This document shows positions 1 to 6,822 of a DNA stretch of 12,245 nt, piece after piece. Location of the stretch: NCBI GenBank assembly GCA_030586765.1, contig JAUQZZ010000047.1, positions 1-12,245 on the forward strand, in the 5' to 3' direction. This DNA is from Candidatus Brocadiales bacterium (GTDB lineage Bacteria; Planctomycetota; Brocadiia; Brocadiales; Bathyanammoxibiaceae). Position 1 is the stretch's first letter, and every line of letters starts with the position of its first letter. The notes beneath the pieces were generated by a model. The model was not told where the DNA came from and did no database searches. It saw only the letters and a list, made by a program, of their open reading frames with translations. The position numbers and the translations under genes were made by a program.

Positions 1-1341
1 TCCGAGGGCAGGGACATGGATGTGATAGAGATAGACGGCGCCTCCAACCGTGGCATTGACGAGGTCAGGACTATTCGTGAGAACGTTAAATACCTCCCCA
101 GCCGCTCCAGGTATAAGATATATATAATTGATGAGGTCCACATGCTCACCCGAGAGGCCTTTAACGCCTTACTGAAGACCCTGGAAGAGCCTCCTTCTCA
201 TGTGAAATTCTTCTTTGCCACTACTGCCCCTCACAAGCTGCCTGAGACGGTACAGTCCCGATGCCAGCGCTTCGATTTCAGGAATATAGGCATGGCAGAT
301 ATAGTTAAGAGGCTGGCGCAGATAGCAAGACAGGAGAAGATAGATATTGAAGAAGAGGCCCTCAGGGCCATCGCCCGATACGCCAAGGGGGGTCTCAGGG
401 ACTCCCAGTCTCTCCTCGACCAGTTGAGTGCCTTCTCCGATGGGAAGATAACCCTTGGTGTTGTGCAGAACCTCCTGGGTACTGTTAGCGAGGAGAAGGT
501 GGAGGCCCTGGCGGATAGCCTCACAAGGAAGGATGCCCCGGCCGCCCTGAAGATAGTGCATGAGGTGCTAGAGCAGGGAAGGGACTGGGGGGTCTTTATA
601 GACCAGATAGTATGGTACCTCAGGGACCTGATGGTGACCTCTGCCTGTGGTTACGACTCCAACCTGCTGGAAAACCCCTGGAGGGAGCGAGAGCTTCTAG
701 AGAAGAAGGGGCTTTCCCAGGAGACCTTGATGTATATGATTAGTGTCCTGAGTGAGGTGAAGAGGCGGGCCAGGGATGACCTCCAGGAGAGGATTCTCTT
801 GGAGATGGCCGTGGTGAAGCTGGCCAGGATGGAAGACCTCCGTCCTCTGGGAGATATATTGAAGAGGCTGGAGGAACTGGAGGGGAGGCTTTCTGTGGGG
901 AGATTTGAAGGAGCGGTTAAGGAGTCCGTACCAGAACCCCAGATTACTAGTAAGGACCCAGAGAAGGCCCCTCCTGCGGATGTGCAGGAGGTATGGGCAA
1001 AGATACTCTTCCAGCTCAAGGAAAAAAGGCCCCCTACCTGGTCCCGCTTGAAGGAAGGGAGGCTCCTGCATCTTGGTAAGGAAGAGATGGTAGTGGAGTT
1101 TCCCAAGGGGCGACCCTTTTCCAAGAGGTCCCTGGAGGGCAATGCAGAAGAGAGGCAATTGGTAGAGGAGTGCGTGGAGGCGGTGGTGGGATGGAGGCCT
1201 TCCCTGAGGCTGGTTCTTTCAGCGGATTCAAAAACAGGCGATACCGGGCCATCCGCTTCAAGGGAGGCAGGGTCGGATCCCCTTAAGGTCTGGACCAATA
1301 AGGCCCTGGAGATCTTTGGTGGCAAGGAGGAGGAAGGATGA
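1..1341 (+). CDS. dnaX: DNA polymerase III subunit gamma/tau (5'-truncated)
   Basis: ATPase subunit of the clamp loader, which loads the beta sliding clamp and couples polymerases at the replication fork. The reading frame is open from base 1, so the start, Walker A motif and zinc-binding cysteines lie upstream of the window. Visible are the conserved EIDGAS segment (window residues 10-15), Walker B IIDEVHML (about 42-49), the FNALLKTLEEPP helix, sensor 1 FFFATT, and the SRC arginine-finger motif (about 86-88). Clamp-loader domains II and III follow, then a charged linker and a short C-terminal region of about 100 residues, much shorter than the alpha- and DnaB-binding tail of E. coli tau. 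The stop overlaps the ybaB start as ATGA. An A6 run at 1022-1027 could allow slippage to a gamma-like product (see findings). The family assignment is secure; tau/gamma production is inference. Confidence 0.97.
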   Translation, partial: SEGRDMDVIEIDGASNRGIDEVRTIRENVKYLPSRSRYKIYIIDEVHMLTREAFNALLKTLEEPPSHVKFFFATTAPHKLPETVQSRCQRFDFRNIGMADIVKRLAQIARQEKIDIEEEALRAIARYAKGGLRDSQSLLDQLSAFSDGKITLGVVQNLLGTVSEEKVEALADSLTRKDAPAALKIVHEVLEQGRDWGVFIDQIVWYLRDLMVTSACGYDSNLLENPWRERELLEKKGLSQETLMYMISVLSEVKRRARDDLQERILLEMAVVKLARMEDLRPLGDILKRLEELEGRLSVGRFEGAVKESVPEPQITSKDPEKAPPADVQEVWAKILFQLKEKRPPTWSRLKEGRLLHLGKEEMVVEFPKGRPFSKRSLEGNAEERQLVEECVEAVVGWRPSLRLVLSADSKTGDTGPSASREAGSDPLKVWTNKALEIFGGKEEEG

Positions 1342-1694
1342 AAGGTTTCGGCAACTTTGCTGAGATGATAAAAGAGGCCCAGAAGCAGGCCCAGAAGATG
1401 CAGAAGAGGATGGAGGAGATGCAACAGGAGCTCAAGGAGAGGGTGGTAGAGGGGACCTCAGGGGGTGGTATGGTTACCGTCCATATGAATGGGCGCCAGG
1501 AGGTGCTTTCGGTAAAGATAGACCCAGAGGTGGTGGACCCCAAGGATATAGAGATGCTTGAGGACCTGATAGTAGCTGCGGTGAATCAAGCCATGAAGAA
1601 GTCCCAGCAACTTTACGAGGAAGAGATGGCCAAGCTAACCGGGGGTCTAAATATTCCTGGTCTCCCAGGATTCCCTTTTGGCGGCAAGCCTTGA
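1338..1694 (+). CDS. ybaB: YbaB/EbfC family nucleoid-associated protein
   Basis: Small dimeric DNA-binding protein of the YbaB/EbfC family, associated with the nucleoid. At 118 residues it is slightly longer than the roughly 100-110 usual for the family. The N-terminal helix (residues 1-38) is rich in Met, Gln and Lys (MIKEAQKQAQKMQKRMEEMQ), the family signature. A glycine-rich turn (TSGGGMVTV) and the VKIDPEVVDPKDIEMLEDL segment follow. The tail ends in a Gly/Pro-rich stretch, as is common. The ATG lies behind a strong AAGGAGGAGGAAGG purine tract at the end of dnaX and overlaps its stop by 4 nt, indicating translational coupling. The dnaX-ybaB-recR order is one of the best conserved gene strings in bacteria. 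A role in recombination with RecR is suggested by context only. Confidence 0.96.
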   Translation: MKGFGNFAEMIKEAQKQAQKMQKRMEEMQQELKERVVEGTSGGGMVTVHMNGRQEVLSVKIDPEVVDPKDIEMLEDLIVAAVNQAMKKSQQLYEEEMAKLTGGLNIPGLPGFPFGGKP

Positions 1695-1719
1695 GGCTGA
1701 GGGCTTAATCTTATATAAT
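1691..1719 (+). promoter_or_regulatory. Internal sigma-70-type promoter for recR-rpoN
   Basis: TTGAGG (1691-1696), a 17-nt spacer, then a perfect TATAAT (1714-1719). The -35 box overlaps the ybaB stop codon. Predicted transcription starts near 1726, just before the recR start at 1736, so recR and rpoN could be expressed independently of dnaX. The assignment rests on hexamers and spacing alone. Confidence 0.45.
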
Positions 1720-1735
1720 TCAGAAAGGAAGGCTC

Positions 1736-2353
1736 TTGGAGAGATTAAAGACCTATCCACAACACATGGCTAAACTCATAACGGAACTGGCAAAGATGCC
1801 AGGGGTAGGGCAGAAGACCGCAGAGAGGTTGGCCCATTATATACTGAGGATACCCCCCAGGGAGGCCATGGAGCTGGCCAGGGCCATAGAAGAACTAAAA
1901 AAGAATGTAAGAAATTGCTCTGTCTGCTTTGGTATCGCTGAGGAGGAGCAGTGTCTGGTATGTAGTAACCCAAGGCGTGACCCTTCGGTAATCTGCGTGG
2001 TAGAGGAGCCCAAAGACCTCTGGAGCATAGAAAGGACTGGCCAATACAAAGGCCTCTATCACGTACTGCAAGGGCACATCTCTCCCTTAGAGGATATACA
2101 TCCTGAGGACCTTACTGTAGAGAGGCTCATGGAGAGATTGAGTAATGGTACTGTGAAGGAGGTTATTCTGGCTACCAATTTTAATGTGGAAGGGGAGGCT
2201 ACTGCCCTTTATATACAAAAGAGGATATCCGCCCTAGGCGGACCAGGACTAAAGGTAACCCGACCAGCCAGGGGCATACCCCATGGGAGTTATCTTGAGT
2301 ATCTGAGTAGTGCAGTCCTGGCCGATGCCTTAGAGGGGCGAAGGGCCTTTTAG
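1736..2353 (+). CDS. recR: Recombination mediator protein RecR
   Basis: RecR acts with RecO (and RecF) to load RecA onto SSB-coated single-stranded DNA. In order: a helix-hairpin-helix (residues 19-36, MPGVGQKTAERLA), a four-cysteine zinc finger (C61, C64, C73, C76), a Toprim domain beginning VICVVEEPKDL, and the C-terminal ALEGRR motif; 205 residues is normal. The TTG start is preferred because AAGGAAGG (1725-1732) lies just upstream and the resulting TYPQHMAKLI aligns with the usual RecR N terminus. The internal ATG at 1766 has no ribosome binding site. Several usually invariant Toprim positions differ: ATNFNVEGEAT where NP is usual, ARGIPHGSYLEY where AHG(I/L)PVGGDLEY is usual, and EDIHPEDL where DGIGPEDL is usual. 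It is otherwise intact. It precedes rpoN by 13 nt. Confidence 0.96.
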   Translation: MERLKTYPQHMAKLITELAKMPGVGQKTAERLAHYILRIPPREAMELARAIEELKKNVRNCSVCFGIAEEEQCLVCSNPRRDPSVICVVEEPKDLWSIERTGQYKGLYHVLQGHISPLEDIHPEDLTVERLMERLSNGTVKEVILATNFNVEGEATALYIQKRISALGGPGLKVTRPARGIPHGSYLEYLSSAVLADALEGRRAF

Positions 2354-2366
2354 TAGGTGATTTGAC

Positions 2367-3761
2367 ATGAAGATGGAAATATCTTTACAGCCACAGCTAC
2401 AGCAAAAGCTAAAGCTGGCACCCCAGATAATCCAGTCCATAGAGATCCTTCAGTTACCCCTTCTGGCCCTGCTGGAGCATGTGCAGATGGAATTAGAGGA
2501 GAACCCAGTGCTGGAAGAGGTGATGGAGCAAGAGAAGGGGGAGGAAGAGGCTGTCCAAGAAACGGAAAAGGAAGAGGAGGTAGACATCCTTCCTGAGGAG
2601 TGGCAGCCCAGTCTCCGTAGCAGGGCCAGAAGGTATGAGGAGAGGGACCAGAAACAGGAGGCCCTGGAAAATACCTCTGCCAAGCCTATCTCCTTCCATG
2701 AATATCTCCTTGGCCAGCTTTCTTTGATGGAGGTCCCTCAGTCCTTAAAGGAGGCCTGCGAGAATATAATATACCACCTGGACGATAATGGCTATCTCAC
2801 CACCCCGCTGGAAGAGGTAATGAAGGGACTGGAGAAGCCTATCAGTCTCCAGGGGGCCAGGGAGGCACTTAGGCTGGTGCAATCTATGGAACCCCAGGGA
2901 ATGGGGGCAAGAAACCTGGAGGAATGTCTGCTCCTCCAGCTAGATAAGAGGGACGAGGATTATGAACTGGCCAAGGAGATAATAACCCACCACCTTAAAG
3001 ATGTAGAGATGAAGAGGTATCCCCAGATTGCCAAAAAGACTGGGAAGGGCCTGGAAACGATAAAGAGGGTGGTAGAGCTTATCAGCAGTCTTAATCCCCG
3101 TCCGGGTTCCCTCTTTTCCAGCGAGCTTATTACCTATGTAGTGCCTGATGTGAGGGTGGAGTATATTGATGGTCGTTATGAGATTACACTGAACGAAGAC
3201 TACACCCTGCCGCACCTCTCCATAAACAAATATTACAGGCATTACCTCAACCAGAAAGGGGTAGATGCCCAGACCCGCCAGTTCGTCCGTAAGAAGATGG
3301 AATCGGCTAGGTGGCTAATGGATGCTATAGAACAGAGGCGGGCCACCCTTTACAAGGTAGCAGTGAAGCTGGTAGAGCTGCAAAAGGGCTTCTTTGAGGA
3401 GGGTGTTTCCAGCCTTAGACCCTTAAAGATGCAGGAATTGGCAGACCTTCTGGGTATCCACGTCTCTACGGTGAGCAGGGCACTGGCCCGTAAGTACATG
3501 CAGACGCCCAGGGGCATCTTTGAGATGAAGTTCTTCTTCACAGGTGGGTTTAAGAGTACTGAGGGGACCACAGAGTCCTGGGAGGCCATGAGGCAGAAGA
3601 TGGCAGAGATAATTGCCAGGGAGGACAAGTCCCATCCCCTGAGCGATGAGGATATTGCCGCCATGTTTAGGGCTAAGGGGCTAGACATCGCCCGCCGCAC
3701 AGTGACAAAGTACAGAAAGGCCATGAAGATACCTTCCTCCAGACAGAGGCGGCAGTATTAA
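2367..3761 (+). CDS. rpoN: RNA polymerase sigma-54 factor
   Basis: Alternative sigma factor that recognises -24/-12 promoters (GG-N10-GC) and needs AAA+ activators to open DNA. Region I, which binds activators, is the Gln/Leu-rich stretch at residues 5-50 (LQPQLQQKLKLAPQIIQSIE). An acidic region II follows (about 50-80), then the core-binding domain with LDDNGYL (138-144). The helix-turn-helix LADLLGIHVSTVSRALARKY (358-377) and the C-terminal RpoN box ARRTVTKYRK (442-451) are intact. At 464 residues it is normal length. The ATG at 2367 has AGGTGA 6 nt upstream; an in-frame ATG two codons later is the alternative. Its usual neighbours (lptB, hpf, PTS genes) are absent; here it follows recR, probably co-transcribed. 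No convincing sigma-54 promoter was seen in the window. Confidence 0.97.
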   Translation: MKMEISLQPQLQQKLKLAPQIIQSIEILQLPLLALLEHVQMELEENPVLEEVMEQEKGEEEAVQETEKEEEVDILPEEWQPSLRSRARRYEERDQKQEALENTSAKPISFHEYLLGQLSLMEVPQSLKEACENIIYHLDDNGYLTTPLEEVMKGLEKPISLQGAREALRLVQSMEPQGMGARNLEECLLLQLDKRDEDYELAKEIITHHLKDVEMKRYPQIAKKTGKGLETIKRVVELISSLNPRPGSLFSSELITYVVPDVRVEYIDGRYEITLNEDYTLPHLSINKYYRHYLNQKGVDAQTRQFVRKKMESARWLMDAIEQRRATLYKVAVKLVELQKGFFEEGVSSLRPLKMQELADLLGIHVSTVSRALARKYMQTPRGIFEMKFFFTGGFKSTEGTTESWEAMRQKMAEIIAREDKSHPLSDEDIAAMFRAKGLDIARRTVTKYRKAMKIPSSRQRRQY

Positions 3762-3774
3762 CCATTGCCCTGCA

Positions 3775-3801
3775 TGGAAAGAAAACTTCCACCCGCTTTT
3801 T
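3775..3801 (+). terminator. Weak hairpin plus T-run after rpoN
   Basis: A 5-bp stem TGGAA/TTCCA (3775-3779 with 3787-3791, 7-nt loop) is followed by CTTTTT at 3796-3801. The stem is short and not GC-rich, so it is at best a weak intrinsic terminator between rpoN and the AT-rich gene. Confidence 0.25.
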
Positions 3802-3839
3802 AAACCTGGCAGACAAGTCACCCAGATACATTTTATCCC

Positions 3840-4472
3840 ATGGCAAAGCCTCAACCAGAAAGGGATGAACGTCAACGGGTCATCGAGGCCTTCAGGTTAG
3901 CCGACTATTTTGTTGTTGATTTAATTACAGGTACGGAGATGCATGAGTTCTTTCTAAATCTAAACATGAATTTAGGTGAAAATACTAGGGAGACGCTCAT
4001 TGCGCTTCACGTCCGCATGGTTTACTCTTTTTTAATTATTACCCTTACTAAATACCTCGAATGGTATGCCAGGTTTAAGGACATAATTCCCAGAGAAAGT
4101 CGTGAAGGATGCAAAAAACTTTATGTAAAACTTAGTGAAAAATTACAATTGAGGAAATTTAGAAATAAAGTGGTGGCACATATTATAGACGATGATACAG
4201 GTAGGCCCTTGACTCCTGAAGAGGTTGATAAGTTATTTCGAGAATTTGTGGACAAAGTTAAAGAAGACCTTAATGATTCAGTGCCGGGTTGGCGGGAGAG
4301 AGTCAAAGAGATTTTTGGAAATAGAGAGTTAGATATATTTTGCCTCTGGGTAAATTCCCAGGGGGCAAATCCTCAGGACCCAGTAAACACCATCCAAACG
4401 GCCAGAGACGCCATCAGAAAAAAATATAACTTAACAAACGACGAATTGTTCCCAGGCCTGCACTCCTTGTAA
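3840..4472 (+). CDS. HEPN-like hypothetical protein (RNx4H motif)
   Basis: A soluble, mainly helical protein of 210 residues that I cannot assign to a named family. Residues 105-114 read RKFRNKVVAH, giving R108-N109-x4-H114. This matches the RNx4H active-site motif of HEPN nucleases such as the AbiU2, MNT-HEPN and Swt1 groups. It lies after long helices (about 50-103) and before a proline turn and LTPEEVDKLFREF helix, the usual layout of an all-alpha HEPN fold. A function as an RNA-cleaving toxin or abortive-infection factor is inference; no MNT-type antitoxin adjoins it. The ATG has no Shine-Dalgarno sequence, and an in-frame stop at 3801 leaves no upstream start. The gene is visibly AT-rich: by hand count 4081-4200 is about 31% GC against about 55% at 2881-2940 in rpoN. 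This suggests horizontal acquisition. Confidence 0.7.
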   Translation: MAKPQPERDERQRVIEAFRLADYFVVDLITGTEMHEFFLNLNMNLGENTRETLIALHVRMVYSFLIITLTKYLEWYARFKDIIPRESREGCKKLYVKLSEKLQLRKFRNKVVAHIIDDDTGRPLTPEEVDKLFREFVDKVKEDLNDSVPGWRERVKEIFGNRELDIFCLWVNSQGANPQDPVNTIQTARDAIRKKYNLTNDELFPGLHSL

Positions 4473-4508
4473 GACACCACAGAAAGCCTCTCCATCTTAC
4501 CTAACGCC

Positions 4509-4536
4509 TTGATTGTCAGAGACTAAAGGTTATAAT
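4509..4536 (+). promoter_or_regulatory. Near-consensus promoter of the deacylase operon
   Basis: TTGATT (4509-4514), a 16-nt spacer and a perfect TATAAT (4531-4536). The predicted transcription start, about 7 nt past the -10 box, falls at 4543-4544, on the GTG start codon itself. The only purine-rich tract, AAAGG (4525-4529), would lie upstream of the RNA and 14 nt from the start codon. Confidence 0.55.
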
Positions 4537-4543
4537 CTCTGTC

Positions 4544-6127
4544 GTGAAGGACACCTTCGATTTGGTTATAAAAAATGGAACCCTTATAGATGGCACAGGT
4601 TCACCAGGTAAAAAGACAGACCTGGCCATTAGGGGTGGCAAGATTGCCTTTATAGGCAGACTGGATTCTCTCGCCAACTGTTCCACCATTGATGCCTCTG
4701 GATGTGTAGTAGCACCTGGTTTTATTGACATCCACTCCCACAGTGACTACCTCTGCTTCGTTGCACCTAAGAGTGAGAGCAAGGTCCTGGACGGCGTGAC
4801 CATGGAGGTCTGCGGAAACTGTGGCTCATCCCCCTTCCCCCTCTCCCAGCAGACGCGGCAGAGGAAGCAGGAGGGCTACAGCAAGTACGGGCTGGAGATA
4901 GACTGGCAGGATGCCCCTGGCTTCTTTAGACGAGTGGAGGCCAGTCCTAGCTCTATCAATCGTGCATTCTTGGTAGGGCACGGGAGCATAAGGGATTTCA
5001 TTATGGGCTATGACTGCCGAAGCCCTGGTTCAGAGGAACTCTCCAGGATGAGAGAGGAGGTCCACCTAGCTATGGAGGCCGGGGCCCTGGGACTATCCAG
5101 CGGTCTTATCTATCCCCCTGGATGCTTCTCCACTACTGAGGAACTCTTGGCACTCTGCCAGGCGGTCAGCCAGCTTGGGGGTATATATACCTCCCACATC
5201 CGCAGTGAGGGTGATAGACTCCTCGAGGCTATAGAGGAGGCCCTTTACCTAGCACGCAGGGCAGAAGTAAATGTCGAAATCTCCCATATCAAGACCTCTG
5301 GGAAGAGGAATTGGCCAAAGCTCGGGGCTGTAAAGGACCTCTTGCATACTGCTATAAAGGAGGGGTTGAGGGTATCCTGTGATAGATATCCCTACGTAGC
5401 GGCAGCTACAGACCTGAACGTCATCCTACCCCATTGGGCACAGGAAGGAGGCATGGAGAAGGAGTTAGAGAGGCTCTGTGACCCTGCTACTCGAAAGAAG
5501 CTCATAGAAGAGATATTAAGTAATGAGAAGGAAACGGATTGGGATTCTATAATTATCTCTTCAGTCCATTCTACTGATAAGGCAGAGGTGGAGGGCAAAA
5601 GTCTTGTTGACCTTGCCAGGGAGAAAGGAAAGCCCCCTGTAGAGGCAGCCCTTGACCTCCTGGTGGAGGAGAAGGGGAGGGTATGGATATTGCTCTTTAG
5701 CATGTGTGAGGAGAATTTGGAGGAAATACTGAGTTGGGACTTTGTGAGCATCGGCTCCGATAGCTCCCTTCGCACCTCTGAGGGCCCGCTGGCCCAAGGT
5801 AAGCCCCATCCCCGCGCCTTTGGTACCTTTTCTAGGGCGCTAGGTAGATACTCCAGGGAGAGGGGCATACTGTCCCTGGAAGAGGCAGTGCATAGGATGA
5901 CGGGCATGCCTGCCCAGAAATTGGGCCTGGATAGGCGCGGGTTGCTTAAAGAGGGATATTTTGCAGATATTACTATCTTTAATCCCAAAAGGGTCATAGA
6001 CAGGGCTACCTATTCAGAGCCTCATCAGTACTCAGAGGGGATAGAATATGTTGTGGTAAACGGTGTGCTTACTGTGAATGGTGGAAGGCACACAGGGGCC
6101 ACAAAGGGGCGAGTTATTAAAAAGTGA
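4544..6127 (+). CDS. N-acyl-D-amino-acid deacylase (D-aminoacylase family)
   Basis: Zinc amidohydrolase that removes the acyl group from N-acyl-D-amino acids; related members act on dipeptides or other cyclic or acyl amides. The N-terminal beta-sandwich strand LVIKNGTLIDGTG (8-20) leads into the TIM barrel. Metal and catalytic residues expected for the family are present: H64 and H66 in DIHSHSD, C93 in GNCGSS (the cysteine ligand in place of carboxylated lysine), H218 in TSHIRSEGD, H248 in ISHIKTSG and D406 in IGSDSSL. The C-terminal sandwich strand (FADITIFNP) returns at about 473-481. At 527 residues it is slightly longer than the 480-500 of characterised D-aminoacylases. No signal peptide is seen, so it should be cytoplasmic. 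GTG is chosen because the protein then begins as the family does. It overlaps the next gene as GTGA. Family certain; substrate not. Confidence 0.93.
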   Translation: MKDTFDLVIKNGTLIDGTGSPGKKTDLAIRGGKIAFIGRLDSLANCSTIDASGCVVAPGFIDIHSHSDYLCFVAPKSESKVLDGVTMEVCGNCGSSPFPLSQQTRQRKQEGYSKYGLEIDWQDAPGFFRRVEASPSSINRAFLVGHGSIRDFIMGYDCRSPGSEELSRMREEVHLAMEAGALGLSSGLIYPPGCFSTTEELLALCQAVSQLGGIYTSHIRSEGDRLLEAIEEALYLARRAEVNVEISHIKTSGKRNWPKLGAVKDLLHTAIKEGLRVSCDRYPYVAAATDLNVILPHWAQEGGMEKELERLCDPATRKKLIEEILSNEKETDWDSIIISSVHSTDKAEVEGKSLVDLAREKGKPPVEAALDLLVEEKGRVWILLFSMCEENLEEILSWDFVSIGSDSSLRTSEGPLAQGKPHPRAFGTFSRALGRYSRERGILSLEEAVHRMTGMPAQKLGLDRRGLLKEGYFADITIFNPKRVIDRATYSEPHQYSEGIEYVVVNGVLTVNGGRHTGATKGRVIKK

Positions 6128-6822
6128 AACCTGTAATAGGTATAAATTGTGATTATAGAGAAGAAGGGGTTGTCCGCCCAGAGACCTTCTTAAATGATGC
6201 ATACTGCCAGGCAGTAGAGACGGCGGGAGGAATACCTCTACTCCTTCCTCCTATGAGGGAGGAGAGGGATGTAAGGCAGGTGTTGGGTCTCTTAGATGGT
6301 TTAATATTAAGCGGCGGGAAGGACATCTCTCCACATCATTATGGGCAGGTTATAGAGGAGAAGACCCGTCCTGTAGCTCAGAAGAAAGAGGAGTCTGACC
6401 TCATGCTGGTTAGAAACGCCCTGGATATGGACCTGCCCATTTTAGGGATATGTTACGGCGCACAGCTATTGAACGTAAGCCTGGGGGGAAGTCTCCTCCA
6501 GGATATATCCTCTAGCAACCTCTTGGAGCATAAGCGTGGGGTGCTTCATAGGGTGCGGTTAGAAAGGGACGGCAGGCTTTATAAATTGCTGGGGGTAGAT
6601 GGGCTAGAGGTCAATAGTTTTCACCACCAGGCCATAGACAGGTTGGGTAAAGGCCTGCGTGTGTGCGCCAGGGCAGAGGACGGCCTGATAGAAGCAGCAG
6701 AGAGTACGGACAAATCCTTTGTCCTGGCCGTCCAGTGGCATCCAGAGAGGATGCTCGACGACCCCAAGGAGAGGGAATTATTTTGTGCCTTCCTCTCAGA
6801 GGTGAAGTGCCATGCCTCCTAA
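6124..6822 (+). CDS. Gamma-glutamyl-gamma-aminobutyrate hydrolase family protein (peptidase C26)
   Basis: Class I glutamine-amidotransferase-fold hydrolase of the PuuD type, which cleaves gamma-glutamyl amides. The triad is intact: nucleophile C110 in GICYGAQ, H206 and E208 in VQWHPE. Family blocks YCQAVETAGGIPLLLPP (27-43) and LDGLILSGGKDISPHHYG (57-74, oxyanion region) are present. The residue after the nucleophile is Tyr, where PuuD-like enzymes usually have Arg (GICRG); this may affect substrate choice. At 232 residues it is normal length and has no export signal. The GTG start overlaps the deacylase stop by 4 nt and has no good ribosome binding site, so translation is probably coupled. 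Co-transcription suggests both enzymes process one class of N-acyl or gamma-glutamyl compound, possibly peptidoglycan-derived; the substrate is unknown. Confidence 0.92.
   Translation: MKPVIGINCDYREEGVVRPETFLNDAYCQAVETAGGIPLLLPPMREERDVRQVLGLLDGLILSGGKDISPHHYGQVIEEKTRPVAQKKEESDLMLVRNALDMDLPILGICYGAQLLNVSLGGSLLQDISSSNLLEHKRGVLHRVRLERDGRLYKLLGVDGLEVNSFHHQAIDRLGKGLRVCARAEDGLIEAAESTDKSFVLAVQWHPERMLDDPKERELFCAFLSEVKCHAS

Noticed and set aside
651..1424. 257-codon ORF antisense to dnaX
   Set aside because: Serine/leucine-rich shadow of the purine-rich dnaX sense strand, with no ribosome binding site or motif.
3806..3824. TGGCAG as a possible sigma-54 -24 element before the HEPN-like gene
   Set aside because: No GC is found 10 nt downstream of the GG.
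5392..5997. 201-codon ORF antisense to the deacylase
   Set aside because: Low-complexity Ser/Leu/Pro shadow of a strongly conserved coding sequence.
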